From Bathymodiolus brooksi (Eukaryota > Mollusca > Bivalvia > Mytilida > Modiolidae): a stretch of 64,000 nucleotides of DNA. The stretch lies in the NCBI GenBank assembly GCA_963680875.1, contig OY804579.1, positions 84,867,095 to 84,931,094 of the forward strand, in the 5' to 3' direction. This document shows, in pieces, positions 1-15,360 of this stretch (position 1 is its first letter; each line of letters starts with the position of its first letter). Position numbers and translations under genes: made by a program. The notes under the pieces were generated by a model that saw only the letters and a list, made by a program, of their open reading frames with translations, was not told the DNA's origin and did not search any database.

Positions 1-3000
1 ATATTACATGTCTTAGGGAGAGAAAAAGGACATGTATAATTCTCAAGATCAAATATTACATGTCTTAGGGAGAGAAAAAAGACATGTATAATTCTCACGA
101 TAAAATATTACATGTCTTAGGGAGAGAAAAAAGACATGTATAATTCTCAAGATCAAATATTACATGTCTTAGGGAGAGAAAAAAGACATGTATAATTCTC
201 AAAATCAAATATTACATGTCTTAGGGAGAGAAAAAAGACATGTCTAATTCTCAAGATCAAATATTACATGTCTTAGGGAGAGAAAAAAGACATGTATAAT
301 TCTCAAGATCAAATATTACATGTCTTAGGGAGAGAAAAAAGACATGTATAATTCTCCAGATCAAATATTACATGTCTTAGGGAGAGAAAAAAGACATGTA
401 TAATTCTCAAGATCAAATATTATGTGTCTTAGGGAGAGAAAAAAGACATGTATAATTCTCAAGATCAAATATTACATGTCTTAGGGAGAGAAAAAAGACA
501 TGTATAATTCTCACGATAAAATATTACATGTCTTAGGGAGAGAAAAAAGACATGTATAATTCTCAAGATCAAATATTACATGTCTTAGGGAGAGAGAAAA
601 GACATGTATAATTCTCCAGATCAAATATTACATGTCTTAGGGAGAGAAAAAAGACATGTATAATTCTCAAGATCAAATATTACATGTCTTAGGGAGAGAG
701 AAAAGACATGTATAATTCTCAAGATCAAATATTACATGTCTTAGGGAGAGAAAAAAGACATGTATAATTCTCAAGATCAAATATTACATGTCTTAGGGAG
801 ATAAAAAAGACATGTATAATTCTCAAGATCAAATATTACATGTCTTAGGGAGAGAAAAAAGACATGTATAATTCTCAAGATTCAAATATTACATGTCTTA
901 GGGAGATAAAAAAGACATGTATAATTCTCAGGATCAAATATTACATGTCTTAGGGAGAGAAAAAAGACATGTATAATTCTCAAGATCAAATATTACATGT
1001 CTTAGGGAGAGAAAAAAGACATGTATAATTCTCAAGATCAAATATTACATGTCTTAGGGAGAGAAAAAAGACATGTATAATTCTCAAGATCAAATATTAC
1101 ATGTCTTAGAGAGAGAAAAAAGACATGTATAATTCTCAAGATCAAATATTACATGTCTTAGGGAGAGAAAAAAGACATGTATAATTCTCAAGATCAAATA
1201 TTACATGTCTTAGGGAGAGAAAAAAGACATGTATAATTCTCAAGATCAAATATTACATGTCTTAGGGAGAGAAAAAAGACATGTATAATTCTCAAGATCA
1301 AATATTACATGTCTTAGGGAGATAAAAAAAAGACATGTATAATTCTCCAGATCAAATATTACATGTCTTAGGGAGAGAAAAAAGACATGTATAATTCTCC
1401 AGATCAAATATTACATGTCTTAGGGAGAGAAAAAAGACATGTATAATTCTCAAGATCAAATATTACATGTCTTAGGGAGATAAAAAAGACATGTATAATT
1501 CTCAAGATCAAATATTACATGTCTTAGGGAGAAAAAAAAGACATGTATAATTCTCCAGATCAAATATTACATGTCTTAGGGAGAGAAAAAAGACATGCAT
1601 AATTCTCAAGATCAAATATTACATGTCTTAGGGAGAGAAAAAAGACATGTATAATTCTCAAGATCAAATATTACATGTCTTAGGGAGATAAAAAAGACAT
1701 GTATAATTCTCAAGATCAAATATTACATGTCTTAGGGAGAGAAAAAAGACATGTATAATTCTCAAGATTCAAATATTACATGTCTTAGGGAGATAAAAAA
1801 GACATGTATAATTCTTAGGATCAAATATTACATGTCTTAGGGAGAGAAAAAAGACATGTATAATTCTCAAGATCAAATATTACATGTCTTAGGGAGCGAA
1901 AAAAGACATGTATAATTCTCAAGATCAAATATTACATGTCTTAGGGAGAGAAAAAAGACATGTCTAATTCTCAAGATCAAATATTACATGTCTTAGGGAG
2001 AGAAAAAAGACATGTATAATTCTCAAGATCAAATATTACATGTCTTAGGGAGAGAAAAAAGACATGTATAATTCTCAAGATCAAATATTACATGTCTTAG
2101 GGAGAGAAAAAAGACATGTATAATTCTCAAGATCAAATATTACATGTCTTAGGGAGAGAAAAAAGACATGTATAATTCTCAAGATCAAATATTACATGTC
2201 TTAGGGAGATACAAAAAAGACATGTATAATTCTCAAGATCAAATATTACATGTCTTAGGGAGAGAAAAAAGACATGTATAATTCTCAAGATCAAATATTA
2301 CATGTCTTAGGGAGATAAAAAAGACATGTATAATTCTCAAGATCAAATATTACATGTCTTAGGGAGAAAAAAAAGACATGTATAATTCTCCAGATCAAAT
2401 ATTACATGTCTTAGGGAGAGAAAAAAGACATGCATAATTCTCAAGATCAAATATTACATGTCTTAGGGAGAGAAAAAAGACATGTATAATTCTCCAGATC
2501 AAATATTACATGTCTTAGGGAGAGAAAAAAGACATGTATAATTCTCAAGATCAAATATTACATGTCTTAGGGAGAGAAAAAAGACATGCATAATTCTCAA
2601 GATCAAATATTACATGTCTTAGGGAGAGAAAAAAGACATGTATAATTCTCAAGATCAAATATTACATGTCTTATGGAGAAAAAAAAGACATGTATAATTC
2701 TCAAGATCAAATATTACATGTCTTAGGGAGATAAAAAAGACATGTATAATTCTCAAGATCAAATATTACATGTCTTAGGGAGAGAAAAAAGACATGTATA
2801 ATTCTCAAGATCAAATATTACATGTCTTAGGGAGATAAAAAAGACATGTATAATTCTCAAGATCAAATATTACATGTCTTAGGGAGATAAAAAAAGACAT
2901 GTATAATTTTCAAGATCAAATATTACATGTCTTAGGGAGAGAAAAAAGACATGTATAATTCTCAAGATCAAACATTACATATCTTAGGGAGAGAAAAAAG

Positions 3001-6000
3001 ATATGTATAATTCTCAAGATCAAATATTACATGTCTTAGGGAGATAAAAAAGACATGTATAATTCTCACGATCAAATATTACATGTCTTAGGGAGAGAAA
3101 AAAGACATGTATAATTCCCCAGATCAAATATTACATGTCTTAGGGAGATAAAAAAAGACATGTATAATTCTCAAGATCAAATATTACATGTCTTAGGGAG
3201 AGAAAAAAGACATGTATAATTCTCAAGATCAAATATTACATGTCTTAGGGAGAGAAAAAAGACATGTATAATTCTCAAGATCAAATATTACATGTCTTAG
3301 GGAGATAAAAAAGACATGTATAATTCTCAAGATCAAATATTACATGTCTTAGGGAGAAAAAAAAGACATGTATAATTCTCCAGATCAAATATTACATGTC
3401 TTAGGGAGAGAAAAAAGACATGTATAATTCTCAAGATCAAATATTACATGTCTTAGGGAGAGAAAAAAGACATGTATAATTCTCCAGATCAAATATTACA
3501 TGTCTTAGGGAGAGAAAAAAGACATGTATAATTCTCAAGATCAAATATTATGTGTCTTAGGGAGAGAAAAAAGACATGTATAATTCTCAAGATCAAATAT
3601 TACATGTCTTAGGGAGAGAAAAAGGACATGTATAATTCTCAAGATCAAATATTACATGTCTTAGGGAGAGAAAAAAGACATGTATAATTCTCACGATAAA
3701 ATATTACATGTCTTAGGGAGAGAAAAAAGACATGTATAATTCTCAAGATCAAATATTACATGTCTTAGGGAGAGAAAAAAGACATGTATAATTCTCAAAA
3801 TCAAATATTACATGTCTTAGGGAGAGAAAAAAGACATGTATAATTCTCCAGATCAAATATTACATGTCTTAGGGAGAGAAAAAAGACATGTATAATTCTC
3901 AAGATCAAATATTACATGTCTTAGGGAGAGAAAAAAGACATGTATAATTCTCCAGATCAAATATTACATGTCTTAGGGAGAGAAAAAAGACATGTATAAT
4001 TCTCAAGATCAAATATTATGTGTCTTAGGGAGAGAAAAAAGACATGTATAATTCTCAAGATCAAATATTACATGTCTTAGGGAGAGAAAAAAGACATGTA
4101 TAATTCTCACGATAAAATATTACATGTCTTAGGGAGAGAAAAAAGACATGTATAATTCTCAAGATCAAATATTACATGTCTTAGGGAGAGAGAAAAGACA
4201 TGTATAATTCTCCAGATCAAATATTACATGTCTTAGGGAGAGAAAAAAGACATGTATAATTCTCAAGATCAAATATTACATGTCTTAGGGAGAGAGAAAA
4301 GACATGTATAATTCTCAAGATCAAATATTACATGTCTTAGGGAGAGAAAAAAGACATGTATAATTCTCAAGATCAAATATTACATGTCTTAGGGAGATAA
4401 AAAAGACATGTATAATTCTCAAGATCAAATATTACATGTCTTAGGGAGAGAAAAAAGACATGTATAATTCTCAAGATTCAAATATTACATGTCTTAGGGA
4501 GATAAAAAAGACATGTATAATTCTCAGGATCAAATATTACATGTCTTAGGGAGAGAAAAAAGACATGTATAATTCTCAAGATCAAATATTACATGTCTTA
4601 GGGAGAGAAAAAAGACATGTATAATTCTCAAGATCAAATATTACATGTCTTAGGGAGAGAAAAAAGACATGTATAATTCTCAAGATCAAATATTACATGT
4701 CTTAGAGAGAGAAAAAAGACATGTATAATTCTCAAGATCAAATATTACATGTCTTAGGGAGAGAAAAAAGACATGTATAATTCTCAAGATCAAATATTAC
4801 ATGTCTTAGGGAGAGAAAAAAGACATGTATAATTCTCAAGATCAAATATTACATGTCTTAGGGAGAGAAAAAAGACATGTATAATTCTCAAGATCAAATA
4901 TTACATGTCTTGGGGAGATAAAAAAAAGACATGTATAATTCTCCAGATCAAATATTACATGTCTTAGGGAGAGAAAAAAGACATGTATAATTCTCAAGAT
5001 CAAATATTACATGTCTTAGGGAGAGAAAAAAGACATGTATAATTCTCCAGATCAAATATTACATGTCTTAGGGAGAGAAAAAGGACATGTATAATTCTCA
5101 AGATCAAATATTATGTGTCTTAGGGAGAGAAAAAAGACATGTATAATTCTCAAGATCAAATATTACATGTCTTAGGGAGAGAAAAAAGACATGTATAATT
5201 CTCACGATAAAATATTACATGTCTTAGGGAGAGAAAAAAGACATGTATAATTCTCAAGATCAAATATTACATGTCTTAGGGAGAGAGAAAAGACATGTAT
5301 AATTCTCCAGATCAAATATTACATGTCTTAGGGAGAGAAAAAAGACATGTATAATTCTCAAGATCAAATATTACATGTCTTAGGGAGAGAGAAAAGACAT
5401 GTATAATTCTCAAGATCAAATATTACATGTCTTAGGGAGAGAAAAAAGACATGTATAATTCTCAAGATCAAATATTACATGTCTTAGGGAGATAAAAAAG
5501 ACATGTATAATTCTCAAGATCAAATATTACATGTCTTAGGGAGAGAAAAAAGACATGTATAATTCTCAAGATCAAATATTACATGTCTTAGGGAGATAAA
5601 AAAAAGACATGTATAATTCTCCAGATCAAATATTACATGTCTTAGGGAGAGAAAAAAGACATGTATAATTCTCAAGATCAAATATTACATGTCTTAGGGA
5701 GATAAAAAAGACATGTATAATTCTCAAGATCAAATATTACATGTCTTAGGGAGAAAAAAAAGACATGTATAATTCTCCAGATCAAATATTACATGTCTTA
5801 GGGAGAGAAAAAAGACATGTATAATTCTCAAGATCAAATATTACATGTCTTAGGGAGAGAAAAAAGACATGTATAATTCTCCAGATCAAATATTACATGT
5901 CTTAGGGAGAGAAAAAAGACATGTATAATTCTCAAGATCAAATATTATGTGTCTTAGGGAGAGAAAAAAGACATGTATAATTCTCAAGATCAAATATTAC

Positions 6001-6753
6001 ATGTCTTAGGGAGAGAAAAAAGGACATGTATAATTCTCAAGATCAAATATTACATGTCTTAGGGAGAGAAAAAAGACATGTAATTCTCAAGATCAAATAT
6101 TACATGTCTTAGGGAGAGAAAAAAGACATGTATAATTCTCAAGATCAAATATTACATGTCTTAGGGAGAGAAAAAAGACATGTATAATTCTCAAAATCAA
6201 ATATTACATGTCTTAGGGAGAGAAAAAAGACATGTATAATTCTCCAGATCAAATATTACATGTCTTAGGGAGAGAAAAAAGACATGTATAATTCTCAAGA
6301 TCAAATATTACATGTCTTAGGGAGAGAAAAAAGACATGTATAATTCTCCAGATCAAATATTACATGTCTTAGGGAGATAAAAAAGACATGTATAATTCTT
6401 AGGATCAAATATTACATGTCTTAGGGAGAGAAAAAAGACATGTATAATTCTCAAGATCAAATATTACATGTCTTAGGGAGCGAAAAAAGACATGTATAAT
6501 TCTCAAGATCAAATATTACATGTCTTAGGGAGAGAAAAAAGACATGTCTAATTCTCAAGATCAAATATTACATGTCTTAGGGAGAGAAAAAAGACATGTA
6601 TAATTCTCAAGATCAAATATTACATGTCTTAGGGAGAGAAAAAAGACATGTATAATTCTCAAGATCAAATATTACATGTCTTAGGGAGAGAAAAAAGACA
6701 TGTATAATTCTCAAGATCAAATATTACATGTCTTAGGGAGAGAAAAAATCTCT

Positions 6754-6953
6754 NNNNNNNNNNNNNNNNNNNNNNNNNNNNNNNNNNNNNNNNNNNNNNN
6801 NNNNNNNNNNNNNNNNNNNNNNNNNNNNNNNNNNNNNNNNNNNNNNNNNNNNNNNNNNNNNNNNNNNNNNNNNNNNNNNNNNNNNNNNNNNNNNNNNNNN
6901 NNNNNNNNNNNNNNNNNNNNNNNNNNNNNNNNNNNNNNNNNNNNNNNNNNNNN
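6754..6953. other. Assembly gap of exactly 200 N
   Basis: Exactly 200 N lie inside the satellite array. A round number suggests a scaffolding placeholder rather than a measured gap. The sequence just left of the gap (aaaaaatctct, 6743-6753) departs from the monomer, while the right side resumes in monomer phase (tgtataattc). The array may therefore be much longer than shown. Confidence 0.97.
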
Positions 6954-7379
6954 TGTATAATTCTCAAGATCAAATATTACATGTCTTAGGGAGAGAAAAA
7001 AGACATGTATAATTCTCAAGATCAAATATTACATGTCTTAGGGAGATAAAAAAGACGATATGAGTTTGTATAATTCTCAAGATCAAATATTACATGTCTT
7101 AGGGAGAGAAAAAAGACATGTATAATTCTCAAGATCAAATATTACATGTCTTAGGGAGATAAAAAAGACATGTATAATTCTCAAGATCAAATATTACATG
7201 TCTTAGGGAGAGAAAAAAGACATGTATAATTCTCAAGATCAAATATTACATGTCTTAGGGAGAGAAAAAAGACATGTATAATTCTCAAGATCAAATATTA
7301 CATGTCTTAGGGAGAGAAAAAAGACATGTATAATTCTCAAGATCAAATATTACATGTCTTAGGGAGAAAAAAAGACATG

Positions 7380-8220
7380 TATAATTCTCAAGATCAAATA
7401 TTACATGTCTTAGGGAGAGAAAAAAGACATGTATAATTCTCAAGATCAAATATTACATGTCTTAGGGAGAGAAAAAAGACATGTATAATTCTCAAGATCA
7501 AATATTACATGTCTTAGGGAGAGAAAAAAGACATGTATAATTCTCAAGATCAAATATTACATGTCTTAGGGAGAGAAAAAAGACATGTATAATTCTCAAG
7601 ATCAAATATTACATGTCTTAGGGAGAGAAAAAAGACATGTATAATTCTCAAGATCAAATATTACATGTCTTAGGGAGAGAAAAAAGACATGTATAATTCT
7701 CAAGATCAAATATTACATGTCTTAGGGAGAGAAAAAAGACATGTATAATTCTCAAGATCAAATATTACATGTCTTAGGGAGAGAAAAAAGACATGTATAA
7801 TTCTCAAGATCAAATATTACATGTCTTAGGGAGAGAAAAAAGACATGTATAATTCTCAAGATCAAATATTACATGTCTTAGGGAGAGAAAAAAGACATGT
7901 ATAATTCTCAAGATCAAATATTACATGTCTTAGGGAGAGAAAAAAGACATGTATAATTCTCAAGATCAAATATTACATGTCTTAGGGAGAGAAAAAAGAC
8001 ATGTATAATTCTCAAGATCAAATATTACATGTCTTAGGGAGAGAAAAAAGACATGTATAATTCTCAAGATCAAATATTACATGTCTTAGGGAGAGAAAAA
8101 AGACATGTATAATTCTCAAGATCAAATATTACATGTCTTAGGGAGAGAAAAAAGACATGTATAATTCTCAAGATCAAATATTACATGTCTTAGGGAGAGA
8201 AAAAAGACATGTATAATTCT
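7380..8220. repeat. Homogeneous sub-block of the 52-bp satellite
   Basis: About 16 consecutive monomers are identical to the consensus, while elsewhere a variant occurs every two or three monomers. This is what a recent local amplification, or assembly over-collapse or expansion next to the gap, would look like. Confidence 0.7.
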
Positions 8221-11200
8221 CCAGATCAAATATTACATGTCTTAGGGAGAGAAAAAAGACATGTATAATTCTCAAGATCAAATATTACATGTCTTAGGGA
8301 GAGAGAAAAAAGACATGTATAATTCTCAAGATCAAATATTACATGTCTTAGGGAGAGAAAAAAGACATGTATAATTCTCACAGATAAAATATTACATGTC
8401 TTAGGGAGAGAAAAAAGACATGTATAATTCTCAAGATCAAATATTACATGTCTTAGGGAGAGAAAAAAGACATGTATAATTCTCAAGATCAAATATTACA
8501 TGTCTTAGGGAGAGAAAAAAGACATGTATAATTCTCAAGATCAAATATTACATGTCTTAGGGAGAGAGAAAAGACATGTATAATTCTCAAGATCAAATAT
8601 TACATGTCTTAGGGAGAGAAAAAAGACATGTATAATTCTCAAGATCAAATATTACATGTCTTAGGGAGATAAAAAAGACATGTATAATTCTCAAGATCAA
8701 ATATTACATGTCTTAGGGAGAGAAAAAAGACATGTATAATTCTCAAGATTCAAATATTACATGTCTTAGGGAGATAAAAAAGACATGTATAATTCTCAGG
8801 ATCAAATATTACATGTCTTAGGGAGAGAAAAAAGACATGTATAATTCTCAAGATCAAATATTACATGTCTTAGGGAGAGAAAAAAGACATGTATAATTCT
8901 CAAGATCAAATATTACATGTCTTAGGGAGAGAAAAAAGACATGTATAATTCTCAAGATCAAATATTACATGTCTTAAGAAAGAGAGAAAAAAAGACATGT
9001 ATAATTCTCAAGATCAAATATTACATGTCTTAGGGAGAGAAAAAAGACATGTATAATTCTCAAGATCAAATATTACATGTCTTAGGGAGAGAAAAAAGAC
9101 ATGTATAATTCTCAAGATCAAATATTACATGTCTTAGGGAGAGAAAAAAGACATGTATAATTCTCAAGATCAAATATTACATGTCTTGGGGAGATAAAAA
9201 AAAGACATGTATAATTCTCCAGATCAAATATTACATGTCTTAGGGAGAGAAAAAAGACATGTATAATTCTCAAGATCAAATATTACATGTCTTAGGGAGA
9301 GAAAAAAGACATGTATAATTCTCCAGATCAAATATTACATGTCTTAGGGAGAGAAAAAAGACATGTATAATTCTCAAGATCAAATATTATGTGTCTTAGG
9401 GAGAGAAAAAAGACATGTATAATTCTCAAGATCAAATATTACATGTCTTAGGGAGAGAAAAAAGACATGTATAATTCTCACGATAAAATATTACATGTCT
9501 TAGGGAGAGAAAAAAGACATGTATAATTCTCAAGATCAAATATTACATGTCTTAGGGAGAGAGAAAAGACATGTATAATTCTCCAGATCAAATATTACAT
9601 GTCTTAGGGAGAGAAAAAAGACATGTATAATTCTCAAGATCAAATATTACATGTCTTAGTGAGAGAGAAAAGACATGTATAATTCTCAAGATCAAATATT
9701 ACATGTCTTAGGGAGAGAAAAAAGACATGTATAATTCTCAAGATCAAATATTACATGTCTTAGGGAGATAAAAAAGACATGTATAATTCTCAAGATCAAA
9801 TATTACATGTCTTATGGAGAGAAAAAAGACATGTATAATTCTCAAGATTCAAATATTACATGTCTTAGGGAGATAAAAAAGACATGTATAATTCTCAGGA
9901 TCAAATATTACATGTCTTAGGGAGAGAAAAAAGACATGTATAATTCTCAAGATCAAATATTACATGTCTTAGGGAGAGAAAAAAGACATGTATAATTCTC
10001 AAGATCAAATATTACATGTCTTAGGGAGAGAAAAAAGACATGTATAATTCTCAAGATCAAATATTACATGTCTTAGAGAGAGAAAAAAGACATGTATAAT
10101 TCTCAAGATCAAATATTACATGTCTTAGGGAGAGAAAAAAGACATGTATAATTCTCAAGATCAAATATTACATGTCTTAGGGAGAGAAAAAAGACATGTA
10201 TAATTCTCAAGATCAAATATTACATGTCTTAGGGAGAGAAAAAAGACATGTATAATTCTCAAGATCAAATATTACATGTCTTAGGGAGATAAAAAAAAGA
10301 CATGTATAATTCTCCAGATCAAATATTACATGTCTTAGGGAGAGAAAAAAGACATGTATAATTCTCAAGATCAAATATTACATGTCTTAGGGAGATAAAA
10401 AAGACATGTATAATTCTCAAGATCAAATATTACATGTCTTAGGGAGAAAAAAAAACATGTATAATTCTCCAGATCAAATATTACATGTCTTAGGGAGAGA
10501 AAAAAGACATGTATAATTCTCAAGATCAAATATTACATGTCTTAGGGAGAGAAAAAAGACATGTATAATTCTCAAGATCAAATATTACATGTCTTAGGGA
10601 GATAAAAAAAAGACATGTATAATTCTCCAGATCAAATATTACATGTCTTAGGGAGAGAAAAAAGACATGTATAATTCTCAAGATCAAATATTACATGTCT
10701 TAGGGAGATAAAAAAGACATGTATAATTCTCAAGATCAAATATTACATGTCTTAGGGAGAAAAAAAAGACATGTATAATTCTCCAGATCAAATATTACAT
10801 GTCTTAGGGAGAGAAAAAAGACATGTATAATTCTCAAGATCAAATATTACATGTCTTAGGGAGAGAAAAAAGACATGTATAATTCTCCAGATCAAATATT
10901 ACATGTCTTAGGGAGAGAAAAAAGACATGTATAATTCTCAAGATCAAATATTACTGTGTCTTAGGGAGAGAAAAAAGACATGTATAATTCTCAAGATCAA
11001 ATATTACATGTCTTAGGGAGAGAAAAAGGACATGTATAATTCTCAAGATCAAATATTACATGTCTTAGGGAGAGAAAAAAGACATGTATAATTCTCAAGA
11101 TCAAATATTACATGTCTTAGGGAGAGAAAAAAGACATGTATAATTCTCAAGATCAAATATTACATGTCTTAGGGAGAGAAAAAAGACATGTATAATTCTC

Positions 11201-11379
11201 AAAATCAAATATTACATGTCTTAGGGAGAGAAAAAAGACATGTATAATTCTCCAGATCAAATATTACATGTCTTAGGGAGAGAAAAAAGACATGTATAAT
11301 TCTCAAGATCAAATATTACATGTCTTAGGGAGAGAAAAAAGACATGTATAATTCTCCAGATCAAATATTACATGTCTTA

Positions 11380-14300
11380 GGGAGATAAAAAAGACATGTA
11401 TAATTCTTAGGATCAAATATTACATGTCTTAGGGAGAGAAAAAAGACATGTATAATTCTCAAGATCAAATATTACATGTCTTAGGGAGCGAAAAAAGACA
11501 TGTATAATTCTCAAGATCAAATATTACATGTCTTAGGGAGAGAAAAAAGACATGTCTAATTCTCAAGATCAAATATTACATGTCTTAGGGAGAGAAAAAA
11601 GACATGTATAATTCTCCAGATCAAATATTACATGTCTTAGGGAGAGAAAAAAGACATGTATAATTCTCAAGATCAAATATTACATGTCTTAGGGAGAGAA
11701 AAAAGACATGTATAATTCTCAAGATCAAATATTACATGTCTTAGGGAGAGAAAAAAGACATGTATAATTCTCAAGATCAAATATTACATGTCTTAGGGAG
11801 ATACAAAAAAGACATGTATAATTCTCAAGATCAAATATTACATGTCTTAGGGAGAGAAAAAAGACATGTATAATTCTCAAGATCAAATATTACATGTCTT
11901 AGGGAGATAAAAAAGACATGTATAATTCTCAAGATCAAATATTACATGTCTTAGGGAGAAAAAAAAGACATGTATAATTCTCCAGATCAAATATTACATG
12001 TCTTAGGGAGAGAAAAAAGACATGCATAATTCTCAAGATCAAATATTACATGTCTTAGGGAGAGAAAAAAGACATGTATAATTCTCAAGATCAAATATTA
12101 CATGTCTTAGGGAGATAAAAAAGACATGTATAATTCTCAAGATCAAATATTACATGTCTTAGGGAGAGAAAAAAGACATGTATAATTCTCAAGATTCAAA
12201 TATTACATGTCTTAGGGAGATAAAAAAGACATGTATAATTCTTAGGATCAAATATTACATGTCTTAGGGAGAGAAAAAAGACATGTATAATTCTCAAGAT
12301 CAAATATTACATGTCTTAGGGAGCGAAAAAAGACATGTATAATTCTCAAGATCAAATATTACATGTCTTAGGGAGAGAAAAAAGACATGTCTAATTCTCA
12401 AGATCAAATATTACATGTCTTAGGGAGAGAAAAAAGACATGTATAATTCTCAAGATCAAATATTACATGTCTTAGGGAGAGAAAAAAGACATGTATAATT
12501 CTCAAGATCAAATATTACATGTCTTAGGGAGAGAAAAAAGACATGTATAATTCTCAAGATCAAATATTACATGTCTTAGGGAGAGAAAAAAGACATGTAT
12601 AATTCTCAAGATCAAATATTACATGTCTTAGGGAGATACAAAAAAGACATGTATAATTCTCAAGATCAAATATTACATGTCTTAGGGAGAGAAAAAAGAC
12701 ATGTATAATTCTCAAGATCAAATATTACATGTCTTAGGGAGATAAAAAAGACATGTATAATTCTCAAGATCAAATATTACATGTCTTAGGGAGAAAAAAA
12801 AGACATGTATAATTCTCCAGATCAAATATTACATGTCTTAGGGAGAGAAAAAAGACATGCATAATTCTCAAGATCAAATATTACATGTCTTAGGGAGAGA
12901 AAAAAGACATGTATAATTCTCAAGATCAAATATTACATGTCTTAGGGAGATAAAAAAGACATGTATAATTCTCAAGATCAAATATTACATGTCTTAGGGA
13001 GAGAAAAAAGACATGTATAATTCTCAAGATTCAAATATTACATGTCTTAGGGAGATAAAAAAGACATGTATAATTCTTAGGATCAAATATTACATGTCTT
13101 AGGGAGAGAAAAAAGACATGTATAATTCTCAAGATCAAATATTACATGTCTTAGGGAGCGAAAAAAGACATGTATAATTCTCAAGATCAAATATTACATG
13201 TCTTAGGGAGAGAAAAAAGACATGTCTAATTCTCAAGATCAAATATTACATGTCTTAGGGAGAGAAAAAAGACATGTATAATTCTCAAGATCAAATATTA
13301 CATGTCTTAGGGAGAGAAAAAAGACATGTATAATTCTCAAGATCAAATATTACATGTCTTAGGGAGAGAAAAAAGACATGTATAATTCTCAAGATCAAAT
13401 ATTACATGTCTTAGGGAGAGAAAAAAGACATGTATAATTCTCAAGATCAAATATTACATGTCTTAGGGAGATACAAAAAAGACATGTATAATTCTCAAGA
13501 TCAAATATTACATGTCTTAGGGAGAGAAAAAAGACATGTATAATTCTCAAGATCAAATATTACATGTCTTAGGGAGATAAAAAAGACATGTATAATTCTC
13601 AAGATCAAATATTACATGTCTTAGGGAGAAAAAAAAGACATGTATAATTCTCCAGATCAAATATTACATGTCTTAGGGAGAGAAAAAAGACATGCATAAT
13701 TCTCAAGATCAAATATTACATGTCTTAGGGAGATAAAAAAGACATGTATAATTCTCAAGATCAAATATTACATGTCTTAGGGAGAGAAAAAAGACATGTA
13801 TAATTCTCAAGATTCAAATATTACATGTCTTAGGGAGATAAAAAAGACATGTATAATTCTTAGGATCAAATATTACATGTCTTAGGGAGAGAAAAAAGAC
13901 ATGTATAATTCTCAAGATCAAATATTACATGTCTTAGGGAGCGAAAAAAGACATGTATAATTCTCAAGATCAAATATTACATGTCTTAGGGAGAGAAAAA
14001 AGACATGTCTAATTCTCAAGATCAAATATTACATGTCTTAGGGAGAGAAAAAAGACATGTATAATTCTCAAGATCAAATATTACATGTCTTAGGGAGAGA
14101 AAAAAGACATGTATAATTCTCAAGATCAAATATTACATGTCTTAGGGAGAGAAAAAAGACATGTATAATTCTCAAGATCAAATATTACATGTCTTAGGGA
14201 GAGAAAAAAGACATGTATAATTCTCAAGATCAAATATTACATGTCTTAGGGAGATACAAAAAAGACATGTATAATTCTCAAGATCAAATATTACATGTCT

Positions 14301-15360
14301 TAGGGAGAGAAAAAAGACATGTATAATTCTCAAGATCAAATATTACATGTCTTAGGGAGATAAAAAAGACATGTATAATTCTCAAGATCAAATATTACAT
14401 GTCTTAGGGAGAAAAAAAAGACATGTATAATTCTCCAGATCAAATATTACATGTCTTAGGGAGAGAAAAAAGACATGCATAATTCTCAAGATCAAATATT
14501 ACATGTCTTAGGGAGAGAAAAAAGACATGTATAATTCTCAAGATCAAATATTACATGTCTTAGGGATATAAAAAAGACATGTATAATTCTCAAGATCAAA
14601 TATTACATGTCTTAGGGAGAGAAAAAAGACATGTATAATTCTCAAGATTCAAATATTACATGTCTTAGGGAGATAAAAAAGACATGTATAATTCTTAGGA
14701 TCAAATATTACATGTCTTAGGGAGAGAAAAAAGACATGTATAATTCTCAAGATCAAATATTACATGTCTTAGGGAGCGAAAAAAGACATGTATAATTCTC
14801 AAGATCAAATATTACATGTCTTAGGGAGAGAAAAAAGACATGTCTAATTCTCAAGATCAAATATTACATGTCTTAGGGAGAGAAAAAAGACATGTATAAT
14901 TCTCAAGATCAAATATTACATGTCTTAGGGAGAGAAAAAAGACATGTATAATTCTCAAGATCAAATATTACATGTCTTAGGGAGAGAGAAAAAAGACATG
15001 TATAATTCTCAAGATCAAATATTACATGTCTTAGGGAGAGAAAAAAGACATGTATAATTCTCAAGATCAAATATTACATGTCTTAGGGAGATACAAAAAA
15101 GACATGTATAATTCTCAAGATCAAATATTACATGTCTTAGGGAGAGAAAAAAGACATGTATAATTCTCAAGATCAAATATTACATGTCTTAGGGAGATAA
15201 AAAAGACATGTATAATTCTCAAGATCAAATATTACATGTCTTAGGGAGAAAAAAAAGACATGTATAATTCTCCAGATCAAATATTACATGTCTTAGGGAG
15301 AGAAAAAAGACATGCATAATTCTCAAGATCAAATATTACATGTCTTAGGGAGAGAAAAAA
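11380..15360. repeat. 835-bp higher-order repeat (16 monomers) in the satellite
   Basis: A diagnostic series of variants recurs in fixed order: gattc junction, gataaaaaag, cttaggatc, gagcg, catgtcta, gataca, gataaaaaag, gagaaaaaaaag, ccagatc, catgcata. The gagcg marker is at 11489, 12324, 13159, 13942 and 14777, giving steps of 835, 835, 783 and 835 bp. 835 is 16 x 52 plus the 1-bp and 2-bp indels carried by two marker monomers, and 783 is the same unit minus one monomer. Single copies of the marker also occur at 1897, 6481 and 18322. Confidence 0.85.

Noticed and set aside
8226..8492. 88-residue and other open frames inside the 52-bp satellite
   Set aside because: The unit length is not a multiple of 3, the frames depend on single indels, and the same sequence repeats hundreds of times. 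Frames across the N gap are artefacts.
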